From assembly GCA_013151315.1 (NCBI GenBank), contig JAADIN010000083.1, positions 6,300-14,129 of the forward strand: a stretch of 7,830 nt of DNA, read 5' to 3'. The notes beneath the pieces are model-generated. The model worked only from the letters and a program-made list of their open reading frames with translations. It did not search any database and had not been told where the DNA came from. The stretch's first letter is position 1. Each line of letters begins with the position of its first letter. The translations under genes and the position numbers were made by a program. This document shows positions 1 through 6,157 of the stretch, in pieces. The stretch comes from Planctomycetota bacterium (GTDB lineage: Bacteria; Planctomycetota; Planctomycetia; Pirellulales; Lacipirellulaceae).

Positions 1-2406
1 AAAGTGGAGCAGACTCTTCAGGGGCATAGCTGGTGGGTTTGGGCGGCTAATTTTTCGCCCGATGGCCGGCGGATCGTCACGGCAAGCCAGGATGGGAAGG
101 CGATGGTTTGGCAGCGCGAGGGCTCCCAATACGAAGTGCTCACGGAATTTACCCAACACCGAGGTCCGATTTACGCCGCGCAGTTTTCTCCTGATGGAAC
201 AACGATCGCGACCGCGGGGGATGATCGTCGGGTGTTGCTTTGGAATCCCGACAAAGTGCGGCCGGTCGACATTGCCTTGCGTCTCGAGGCGTTGCCCGAC
301 CCGCCTGCGCCATTCCGCGAGCTTGCCTTGCATGAGGGACCGGTCCGCTCGCTTGCGTTTTCGCCTGAGGGGTCCCAACTCGTTTCGGGCGGTCAAGACA
401 ATGCGTTGCGGGTTTGGGATTTTTCGCAGGGTCGAGAAACGGTCGTATTGCGAGGGCATGCCAGCCATGTGCGCGACTGCACGTTTTCGCCGGACGGCAA
501 GTGGCTACTGTCGGCTGGTCGCGATCGGCAGATCAAACTTTGGCAGCCTCAGCACTATGGCGAAACATTGGTGTTAGGCGGTGGCGCTGGCCACGCCGAC
601 GCCGTGCTGGCGGCCCGTTTCTCGCGAGACGGCAGTCAGATCGTCACGGCCAGTCGCGATCGGACGGCCGTGTTGTGGAATGTGGCTGATCAGAACTTGG
701 TAAAACGATTTTCGGAAGGGCATGATTTTCTTGCTTCCTCGGCACAATTCTTTGCCGATGGCAGCCGTCTGGCGACCGGGGGCGGTGATGGGACCACACG
801 GATTTGGGACGTCGCGACCAAGACGCAAGTTTTGGAGCTTTCTTCGACGGGTCGCTACGCGGCAATCGGCGTTTCTGACGACCAGCGGTGGATCGTGACC
901 GGGAGCGATGGCAACGACGCCGTGGTTTGGGATGCCCAAACGGGTGCCCGTATTGCGGTGCTTGAAGGGCACGAGGCGGTTGTCACGGCGGTTCGGTTTG
1001 GCCCGGGAGCTCAGTGGATAGCCACGGGCGACGAACGCGGACATGGCCGACTTTGGCGGCGCGAGGGCGACGGGTGGGTCGGCTCGGCTCGGCTGGAGGG
1101 GCATAGTCGAGCGATCACGGCGATGGCGTTTTCGCCGAATGGTCAGCGGTTGATTACCTCGAGCGGCGACAACACTTGCGGTCAGTGGGAGGTTGCCACT
1201 GGCGCAGAGCTGACCGAGCTGGTACTCAAACATCCCAAGTGGGTGTCGGATATGGATATTTCGCGTGATGGCAAGCAGGCGTTTACCTACTGCGAAGACG
1301 GGAAGCTACGGCTTTGGTCGCTGGAGAACGCCCAGGTAGTTCGGACGATCGATCCGAAGAGCGATGCGGTCTTTACGTCGGTCGATTTGTCGCCCGATGG
1401 TCGTCTTGCGATGGCCGTCTGTGCTGCGAAGGGTACGGTTCGGATGTGGCAGCTCGAGACGGGCGCGGAAGTGCGCGATGGCGAAGGGGCTTGGTTAGAC
1501 TTTGGTCGCGATGGCGTGACTTGGGCCGCCCGATTCTCTCCTGATGGAAATCGCGTGCTGACGGTCGGAGGAAACGACGCCCGATTGTGGGACCTTTCGA
1601 CTCGCGCTTCGCTGGGTCGATTTAGCCCTCATGGCTCGGTCGCCGGGGCCGATATTTCGCCGGATGGCAAACTGCTCGTGACGGGCAGTTGGGATCAGTC
1701 GGTCAAGATTTGGGATATCGAGTCGGGCCAAGCCCTTCGCAAGCTAGAGGGCGTGCATGAAGGCTACATCAACAGTGTCGAGTTTTCGCCCGATGGGGGC
1801 ACGATTCTCACCGGCAGCGATGACGGCACGGCACAGCTCTGGGAGGTTGCCACAGGCGAGGCTTTGAAGGTGGAGTTTCGTGGCCATGCGTCGCGCATTC
1901 GCCAAGCTCGGTTTAGCCCCGACGGAGAGCGAGTCCTTACTGCGGCTCACGACAAGACGGCACGGATTTGGGACGCCCAGACGGGCGAACTTCAACTGAC
2001 GCTTGAAGGTCATCAATGGGCCGTTTTGTGTGGCCAGTTTTCGAGTGATGGGAAGCGCGCAATTACTGGCAGCGAAGACAACACGGCCATTATTTGGGAT
2101 GCTACGACTGGCAAGGTTTTGCTAAAGCTTGCCGGCCATACCGACGGAATTGCGGCAGTCGCATTTGCGCCCGACGGGTCTCGTGTGTTGACTGGCAGCG
2201 AGGACAACACGGCGAAGCTTTGGGATGCCCACACGGGCAAGGAAATCTTGACCCTGGTCGGCCACGGCAAGGAGCTCACCTCGGTCGGTTTTTCTCCCGA
2301 CAGCCGTTTTGCGCTAACCAGCGGTCGCGATGGCGCCACGATTCTCTGGCCGACTACCAATTCGGAGTTCGGCAATTCGGAGTTCGGATTGCAGGATGCG
2401 GAGTAA
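1..2406 (+). CDS. WD40-repeat (beta-propeller) protein, C-terminal part, 5' truncated by window edge
   Basis: The reading frame is open from the first base, and the first codons already lie inside a WD40 repeat, so the GTG at 4 is not the real start. I count 18 consecutive repeats of about 42 residues. Most carry an F-S-P-D-G turn followed by a [TS]-[AG]-[SG]-x-D segment and a closing V/L-W-[DN/E], with GH at the blade boundary. Repeats 7, 11 and 12 are the most degenerate. Eighteen blades exceed a single seven-bladed propeller, so at least two propellers plus part of a third are likely. WD40 propellers are protein-interaction platforms; no enzymatic domain is visible here. In planctomycetes such arrays often follow a Ser/Thr protein kinase domain, but that part, if it exists, is outside the window. 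The tail after the last repeat (about residues 786-800, N-S-E-F-G twice) is encoded by a 7-bp-type repeat and is probably not a folded part. The stop is TAA at 2404-2406. Confidence 0.93.
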   Translation, partial: KVEQTLQGHSWWVWAANFSPDGRRIVTASQDGKAMVWQREGSQYEVLTEFTQHRGPIYAAQFSPDGTTIATAGDDRRVLLWNPDKVRPVDIALRLEALPDPPAPFRELALHEGPVRSLAFSPEGSQLVSGGQDNALRVWDFSQGRETVVLRGHASHVRDCTFSPDGKWLLSAGRDRQIKLWQPQHYGETLVLGGGAGHADAVLAARFSRDGSQIVTASRDRTAVLWNVADQNLVKRFSEGHDFLASSAQFFADGSRLATGGGDGTTRIWDVATKTQVLELSSTGRYAAIGVSDDQRWIVTGSDGNDAVVWDAQTGARIAVLEGHEAVVTAVRFGPGAQWIATGDERGHGRLWRREGDGWVGSARLEGHSRAITAMAFSPNGQRLITSSGDNTCGQWEVATGAELTELVLKHPKWVSDMDISRDGKQAFTYCEDGKLRLWSLENAQVVRTIDPKSDAVFTSVDLSPDGRLAMAVCAAKGTVRMWQLETGAEVRDGEGAWLDFGRDGVTWAARFSPDGNRVLTVGGNDARLWDLSTRASLGRFSPHGSVAGADISPDGKLLVTGSWDQSVKIWDIESGQALRKLEGVHEGYINSVEFSPDGGTILTGSDDGTAQLWEVATGEALKVEFRGHASRIRQARFSPDGERVLTAAHDKTARIWDAQTGELQLTLEGHQWAVLCGQFSSDGKRAITGSEDNTAIIWDATTGKVLLKLAGHTDGIAAVAFAPDGSRVLTGSEDNTAKLWDAHTGKEILTLVGHGKELTSVGFSPDSRFALTSGRDGATILWPTTNSEFGNSEFGLQDAE

Positions 2407-2459
2407 TCTCGGATTCGCTTTCCTTTCCGCATTCCGAACTCCGCAATCCGCATTCGGTA
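2358..2459. repeat. Degenerate heptanucleotide repeats in inverted arrangement across the WD40 gene stop codon
   Basis: Positions 2359-2403 consist of about six 7-bp units of the type AATTCGG, AGTTCGG, GATGCGG. One extra base at 2373 creates a perfect 15-bp direct repeat (2358-2372 and 2373-2387). Positions 2425-2459 hold about five units of the complementary type (TTCCGCA, TTCCGAA, CTCCGCA, ATCCGCA, then a degenerate one). The two blocks face each other: CGGAGTTCGGA at 2378-2388 pairs perfectly with 2433-2443, with a loop of 44 nt that contains the stop codon. The structure could stabilise or terminate the transcript, but no T-run follows it. The rest of the spacer to 2569 shows only a vague YYSGATA-like doublet near 2490-2505 and no convincing promoter. 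Confidence 0.75.
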
Positions 2460-2569
2460 TGTTCCTCAAGATCGGCACAATCGGACCCGATATTGGATAC
2501 TGATCGGACACTGCGCGCAACGATTGTGCTAGCACCGTTTTTTGAGCCTCTATCCAAGGACGGATCGAC

Positions 2570-3403
2570 GTGGCGAGACCTACGAGAATTGACCGTGCGA
2601 CCAGTCCAGGCCGAACGCTCGGGCGTCGGCCGATTGTGCTGGCGCGACTTCCTTTTGTCGGCAGTGTCGATGCGAGAGTCGAGAGTCGAGCGTCAAGAGT
2701 CGAGAGCCAGGAAGCGGCCCCGCTGGCTACCCTTCTTCCGGCCTCAAGCCTCGAATCGGAATCACTGCAAGAAGAACCGGAAAAGCATTCTCGATCAGGC
2801 CGTCGTAGGAAGCGTGTTTCGAAGTCGCGAGAGAGCCGCCCGACCAAAACATTTCCCCCGCAGGGTCAGTCGACGGGACTGTCGGCGACCTTGTTCACGT
2901 TGCATTCCCAACTGGCGCCATTTGCTGGTGCGATCGTCGCGCTGGCACTGATAGCTTCTGCCGGCTTGCTGTATTGGATGATGGTCAGTCCGGGCCGGAT
3001 GCCGACCGATTTTCGTGATGCCGGTCGGGAAGGGTTCGAGGCAAGCACCGCCGGGCTGCCCAAATTTATCCCTCACTTACCGAGCTTCGCTTCTCGAACT
3101 GATGCAGCGACAACAACGGGCGTTCCCGAAACCGCGGCCTGGGAGATGCCTAGGTGGGATTCAGGCGAGGGAGAGGCGGAAGAGTTGCCATCGCCTCTTG
3201 AAGAAACTTCTGCCACTCAGTTGCAGGAAGAAGAGTTGGTGGTGACGCTCGAAGAGCCCGCCGCCGAGCTGCCGACCCAATCGGTTTCTGTGAACCCACC
3301 TGAGCAAACGGCCCGTCCTGTTGGGGGCCCGGCTTTTCCAACGACCAACCGTCCCACGGCTTTGGATTTTGCGAAGCTTGGGGCAGGAGTGAAGACGCAG
3401 TAG
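2570..3403 (+). CDS. Unrecognised single-pass membrane protein with basic N-half and acidic Pro-rich C-half
   Basis: I do not recognise a family for this 277-residue product. Residues 1-115 are basic and low in complexity, with an arginine/lysine-rich stretch at about 77-93. A clear hydrophobic segment at about 116-138 (APFAGAIVALALIASAG then LLYWMM) should span the membrane. Residues 139-277 are acidic and rich in Pro, Glu and Thr, ending with a short more conserved-looking segment (TALDFAKLGAG). The charge pattern fits an N-inside topology with the acidic half outside the cytoplasm. GTG at 2570 is the first possible start after an in-frame TGA at 2543-2545, and AAGGA at 2556-2560 is a plausible ribosome binding site. 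Residues about 36-47 are encoded by a 7-bp tandem repeat of an intergenic kind, so the true start could instead be further downstream, for example at a TTG shortly before the membrane segment. The function may relate to the ATPase pair that follows, but only position supports this. Confidence 0.6.
   Translation: MARPTRIDRATSPGRTLGRRPIVLARLPFVGSVDARVESRASRVESQEAAPLATLLPASSLESESLQEEPEKHSRSGRRRKRVSKSRESRPTKTFPPQGQSTGLSATLFTLHSQLAPFAGAIVALALIASAGLLYWMMVSPGRMPTDFRDAGREGFEASTAGLPKFIPHLPSFASRTDAATTTGVPETAAWEMPRWDSGEGEAEELPSPLEETSATQLQEEELVVTLEEPAAELPTQSVSVNPPEQTARPVGGPAFPTTNRPTALDFAKLGAGVKTQ
2674..2708 (+). repeat. Heptanucleotide tandem repeat, unit GAGAGTC, five copies
   Basis: Five contiguous 7-bp units are readable: GAGAGTC, GAGAGTC, GAGCGTC, AAGAGTC, GAGAGCC. 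The array lies in the 5' part of the membrane-protein reading frame, where it encodes a V-E-S-R / V-E-S-Q type stretch. Because 7 is not a multiple of 3, the frame cycles every 21 bp, so the peptide period is seven residues. The unit is unrelated in sequence to the other heptamer arrays in the window. Confidence 0.85.
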
Positions 3404-3408
3404 GAAAA

Positions 3409-3422
3409 GTTGAGAATCGAGA
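3409..3422 (+). repeat. Two-unit heptamer remnant (GTTGAGA, ATCGAGA)
   Basis: Just after the stop of the membrane-protein gene, two adjacent 7-bp units share TYGAGA and resemble the GAGAGTC array at 2674-2708 when shifted in register. Two units alone could be chance; the resemblance to the larger array is the only support. Confidence 0.35.
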
Positions 3423-3432
3423 GACCCGCTTC

Positions 3433-3467
3433 GCCGAGTGCTGCGTGGCAGCACGGCTGCATTTTTT
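3433..3467 (+). terminator. Terminator-like hairpin upstream of the CpsD-like gene
   Basis: GTGCTGC (3438-3444) and GCAGCAC (3448-3454) form a perfect 7-bp stem with a GTG loop. It is extended by GCC (3433-3435) with GGC (3455-3457) around a two-base bulge. Four bases later comes a run of six T (3462-3467). This matches the layout of an intrinsic terminator for the gene ending at 3403. However, only 28 bp separate the T-run from the next start codon, which leaves no room for a complete promoter after the hairpin, so it may act as an attenuator or be a dispersed repeat. Confidence 0.55.
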
Positions 3468-3490
3468 CTACCGCCTAACACCTACCGCCG
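3468..3490 (+). repeat. Heptanucleotide repeat CTACCGC / CTAACAC directly before a start codon
   Basis: Three 7-bp units (CTACCGC, CTAACAC, CTACCGC) plus CG occupy the place where a ribosome binding site for the gene starting at 3496 would be expected. No purine-rich Shine-Dalgarno sequence is present. The unit differs from the other heptamer arrays in this window. Confidence 0.65.
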
Positions 3491-3495
3491 AAATT

Positions 3496-4464
3496 ATGAG
3501 CCAAATCGACCAAGCTTTTATTCAGGCCTATGCACCCGAGCAGGCGTATGACACGCCGCCGGTGGGGGGCGTCTTGCCGATGGCTGCGGAGCCGATTCCT
3601 GCTCCGCATTTTAGGATGCCGACCAATGTCGCCATCGGTACGGCCGCCTATGCCGACACGGCTGTCATGCAGCGCGAGCTGCTGGTTGTTGGTAGCGAGG
3701 TGCCAGGCAGTGGAACTCCGTCTGGCGAACGTCGCCCGTTGTCGACATTTGCCGATCCAGGACATGTTGCTTCAGAACGAGAGGCCTCTTTTCAGCCCAT
3801 GTTCGAGGTCGATGCCTTTCGTTGGCCTGAGAGTGTTTGCAGCCTCTTGCAGTCGCATCAGTCGTTGCTGAATCCGGTGGTTGAACAGTTGGTGACCGCC
3901 GGCGAAGCAGGGCGTTCGATGGTCGGCATCGCCGGGCTGCGGCCAGGGGTCGGCTGTTCGACGGTGCTTATGTGCCTTGCCCGGCTGCTGGCCGAGACGG
4001 GAAAATCGGTCGCGATGGTCGATGGCAATTTTGCCTCCTGCGCGTTGGCCAAGAGCTTGGGAATCGAATTCGAAATCGGTTGGGAAGACGTGCTCTCGGG
4101 AAGAGTTCCGTTGGCCGAGTCGGTGGTGAATTCGATCGACGATCAAATTTCGCTGCTGCCTTTGAGCGGAAGCCATCCTGTGCCAAGTGAATTGTTGGCA
4201 GGCATCCAGACTTCGGTGAGCGCCGGGGTGTTGCGATACCACTACGACCTGGTGCTGTTTGATTTGGGCTCGCCTGGGCAGGATCCTCAGTTGGCTGCGG
4301 CTCGCAATCTCTTTGAACATTGTCGTATTGATGCCAGTATTCTTGTTGCCGACACTTCGGCGACCGATGCTCGGTCGGGTCAGCAAGTGGATCCCATGAT
4401 GTCGCTTTTGGGTTCGACTTGTCTTGGTCTGATAGGAAACAGGCGAAAGGAAGCGGTAGCCTAA
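3496..4464 (+). CDS. CpsD/ParA-like P-loop protein with degenerate Walker A (BY-kinase-like, probably not a kinase)
   Basis: The product has 322 residues. Residues 1-110 are Pro/Ala-rich and probably unstructured. Residues about 125-320 have the order of a CpsD/CapB or ParA/MinD-type deviant P-loop ATPase. The Walker A region is G-L-R-P-G-V-G-C-S-T (147-156), the A' strand is V-A-M-V-D-G-N (172-178), and the Walker B strand is Y-D-L-V-L-F-D (250-256). Bacterial tyrosine autokinases of this fold normally have P-G-E-G-K-S-T; here the P-loop lysine is Cys154 (codon 3955-3957), and the second Asp of the A' motif is Asn178. The tail ends RRKEAVA, with no tyrosine cluster, so tyrosine autokinase activity is doubtful. 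ATG at 3496 is preferred over an in-frame GTG at 3445, which falls in the loop of a hairpin. Five bases separate its stop from the next ATG, so the two genes are probably co-transcribed. A scaffolding or regulatory partner for the AAA ATPase is a reasonable inference. Confidence 0.75.
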   Translation: MSQIDQAFIQAYAPEQAYDTPPVGGVLPMAAEPIPAPHFRMPTNVAIGTAAYADTAVMQRELLVVGSEVPGSGTPSGERRPLSTFADPGHVASEREASFQPMFEVDAFRWPESVCSLLQSHQSLLNPVVEQLVTAGEAGRSMVGIAGLRPGVGCSTVLMCLARLLAETGKSVAMVDGNFASCALAKSLGIEFEIGWEDVLSGRVPLAESVVNSIDDQISLLPLSGSHPVPSELLAGIQTSVSAGVLRYHYDLVLFDLGSPGQDPQLAAARNLFEHCRIDASILVADTSATDARSGQQVDPMMSLLGSTCLGLIGNRRKEAVA

Positions 4465-4469
4465 ATCCC

Positions 4470-5297
4470 ATGTATGAAGACTATTGGCAACTCGCTGCAA
4501 AACCGTTTGAGTCGACTTTCGACAGTCGGTTCTTCTATCAGGGAGAATCGCAGCAAGCGGCGTTGCACAAATTACGCTATGCGATTGAGAGTCGCCGCTC
4601 GGCAATTTTGCTGGCGGGTCCGTCGGGTATTGGCAAGACCTTGCTTGGCCAGGCACTGAGCGATCAGTTGGGAGCGGAGGTAGGCCCGTTCGTTCGAGTC
4701 GTTTTCCCGCTGATGTCGAGCCGCGATTTTTTGGTCTACTTGGCCGAAGAACTTGGAGCCCCGCCTTGCGATCCGCCGCAGCTCACTACCGAAGAGAGCT
4801 TGCGCCGCTTGGAGTTTTTTCTGGACGAGAACGCTCGGTCCGGAAAGCATGCGGTCGTGGTGGTCGACGAGGCTCATCTTCTCGAAGATAGCGGTTTGCT
4901 CGAGACGCTCCGGCTGTTGCTGAATTTCCAGCACCAAGGGCAGCCGGCATTGACCTTGCTTCTGATCGGGCAGTTGCCGCTGCTCTCGGCCATGCATCGT
5001 TTTGCCGCCTTGGACGATCGGCTTGACATGAAAATATTGCTCAAGCCGTTTGCCGTTGAAGAAACCTCGAGCTACCTTGAGCATCGGCTCGAAGCGGCCG
5101 GTGCGACGCGAAGTCTCTTTTCGCCCGAGGCGGTGCAGATGGTGCATCAACTGTCGCAGGGCATTCCGCGAAAGATCAACCGCCTCTGCGACCTCGCCTT
5201 GGTGGTAGGCTGCGCAGCTGGGCAGCATACGATCGAGGCAGCGCAACTACAATCGGTGAGCGACGAGCTCCTCACCGTTTCTGCCGCAGCTGCCTAG
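4470..5297 (+). CDS. ExeA/GspA-type AAA ATPase
   Basis: The 275-residue product opens with M-Y-E-D-Y-W, then K-P-F and S-R-F-F-Y, matching the characteristic start of ExeA/GspA-like ATPases (family pattern: short N-terminus, aromatic residues, KPF, then RFxY). Walker A is G-P-S-G-I-G-K-T (50-57) and Walker B is V-V-V-V-D-E-A-H (129-136). A sensor-1-like L-L-I-G-Q-L-P-L lies at 164-171 and the family motif G-I-P-R-K-I-N-R-L-C at 231-240. All nucleotide-binding motifs are intact. Unlike full-length ExeA there is no peptidoglycan-binding domain or membrane segment; the length matches the short form found in exopolysaccharide/XrtA-type loci, where such an ATPase accompanies a tyrosine autokinase. 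ATG at 4470 follows the upstream stop by 5 bp. AAAGGAAG at 4446-4453 is a possible but distant ribosome binding site, so translational coupling is likely. An in-frame start at 4419 would overlap the upstream gene and lies outside the family homology. Confidence 0.88.
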   Translation: MYEDYWQLAAKPFESTFDSRFFYQGESQQAALHKLRYAIESRRSAILLAGPSGIGKTLLGQALSDQLGAEVGPFVRVVFPLMSSRDFLVYLAEELGAPPCDPPQLTTEESLRRLEFFLDENARSGKHAVVVVDEAHLLEDSGLLETLRLLLNFQHQGQPALTLLLIGQLPLLSAMHRFAALDDRLDMKILLKPFAVEETSSYLEHRLEAAGATRSLFSPEAVQMVHQLSQGIPRKINRLCDLALVVGCAAGQHTIEAAQLQSVSDELLTVSAAAA

Positions 5298-5364
5298 CGA
5301 GCCGGCTCGTCCCCGAGCCCGGAAAACCGTGGGCGAGGACGCCACGGCTCGCTTGCGCGTTTTT
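5296..5364 (+). terminator. Large hairpin between convergent genes, likely terminator or dispersed palindrome
   Basis: AGCGAGCCG (5296-5304) and CGGCTCGCT (5345-5353) form a perfect 9-bp outer stem. Inside it, CGTCC (5308-5312) pairs with GGACG (5337-5341) and GCCC (5317-5320) with GGGC (5331-5334), giving a long interrupted hairpin. A run of five T follows at 5360-5364. The left arm overlaps the ATPase stop codon and the T-run touches the stop of the convergent phosphoesterase gene. The position fits termination of the plus-strand transcript; the minus-strand side has no T-run. Confidence 0.6.
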
Positions 5365-6157
5365 AGAATTGGCCTTTGCGGCGTTCCTTGCTCGGAAGAA
5401 TTTCTAAACAGGTCGACCACCAGCCTGTGAGAATTGTCTCGATAAACTCTTCGGGCAGTTTTTCTGCGCGCATCTCTGCCGCCAGCGCCTGATGATCGTA
5501 GGCAATCGGCACGAATTCTACGTCGAGCTTTGCGCCGTTGTGTTCGAGTAGCGTGTACCAAACGTTGCTGGTGCCATCGTTTTCTGGTCGCCCAAGGACC
5601 CCGGTGTTTACCAACCTACGACCTTCGGTGAGCTCGCGTTGCCACTTGATGCCGGTGTGCGTTACGAGCATCAAGTCGGCCTGATACTCGTCGGCCAAGT
5701 GCTCCAGGAATTGCGTCGACGTGGTGCTTTCCCAGAGGAACTCGTTCATCTTTCTCGGACTGCCGTGGGAGAGCAGCACCCGCATGGGTCCGAGATTGAA
5801 ACTGAGCGACTCGGGCAAGGATCGCATCCAAGCTCGATGACCGGCGTCGGTATTTTTTAGCGTGTATTCGTAACTGATTTGGGCGAAGTGATTGTCGCGC
5901 GGGTCGGTGTAGCCACATTGGCAATCGTCGCGCTGGTTGCCAATCGAGTTATCGTAATTTCCCTGAATGCAGAGGATGCCGTGGTCGCGCAACAGGTCGA
6001 GGCTCCGATTGGGCGACGGGCCAAACCCGCCAAAATCGCCGAGGCAGTAGATCGCATCGACGCCCCGACGCTGGACATCGGCTAACGCCGCGGATAGCGC
6101 AAGGTGGTTGCTGTAAATGCCACCAAAACAGGCAATGCGTTTTTTGGAAGTCGACAC
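5363..6157 (-). CDS. YfcE-like metallophosphoesterase-fold protein with altered metal site
   Basis: The 264-residue product has the motif order of calcineurin-like phosphoesterases of the YfcE/MJ0936 group. Motif II is L-G-D-F-G-G-F-G-P-S-P (39-49), motif III G-N-Y-D (66-69) and motif IV S-H-G-S-P (130-134). Motif I, normally D-x-H-G-N, reads G-I-Y-S-N (13-17). Motif V, normally G-H-T-H, reads T-H-T-G (166-169). The residues expected to bind only metal 1 (Asp13, His15, His169) are therefore all replaced, while the bridging Asp41 and the metal-2 ligands Asn67, His131 and His167 remain. A segment at 77-90 (D-D-C-Q-C-G-Y-T-D-P-R-D-N-H) carries two cysteines and a histidine. GTG at 6157 is the first possible start after an in-frame stop four codons upstream, and no ribosome binding site is evident. 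The gene converges on the ATPase gene and diverges from larB. Substrate unknown; it could be a single-metal phosphoesterase, a nuclease-like enzyme or a non-catalytic binder. Confidence 0.85.
   Translation of the reverse strand: MSTSKKRIACFGGIYSNHLALSAALADVQRRGVDAIYCLGDFGGFGPSPNRSLDLLRDHGILCIQGNYDNSIGNQRDDCQCGYTDPRDNHFAQISYEYTLKNTDAGHRAWMRSLPESLSFNLGPMRVLLSHGSPRKMNEFLWESTTSTQFLEHLADEYQADLMLVTHTGIKWQRELTEGRRLVNTGVLGRPENDGTSNVWYTLLEHNGAKLDVEFVPIAYDHQALAAEMRAEKLPEEFIETILTGWWSTCLEILPSKERRKGQF

Noticed and set aside
574..1233. A 219-codon open frame antisense to the WD40 repeats
   Set aside because: Periodic shadow of the WD40 repeats on the opposite strand; the product has no family features.
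2094..2951. A 285-codon open frame on the plus strand overlapping the WD40 gene end and the membrane-protein gene
   Set aside because: It overlaps two better-supported genes out of frame, and its translation is Arg/Cys/Trp-rich without any recognisable domain, as expected of a shadow frame in GC-rich DNA.
3445..3495. Upstream GTG start for the CpsD-like gene
   Set aside because: The GTG is the loop of a hairpin, and the added residues include the T-run and a heptamer repeat translated by chance; ATG at 3496 is more credible.
3772..4656. A 294-codon antisense open frame across the CpsD-like and ExeA-like genes
   Set aside because: It covers two genes with clear family motifs on the plus strand, and its translation is low-complexity and Arg/Gln-rich.
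4572..5246. A 224-codon antisense open frame within the ExeA-like gene
   Set aside because: The plus-strand frame contains all Walker and family motifs; the antisense product has none.
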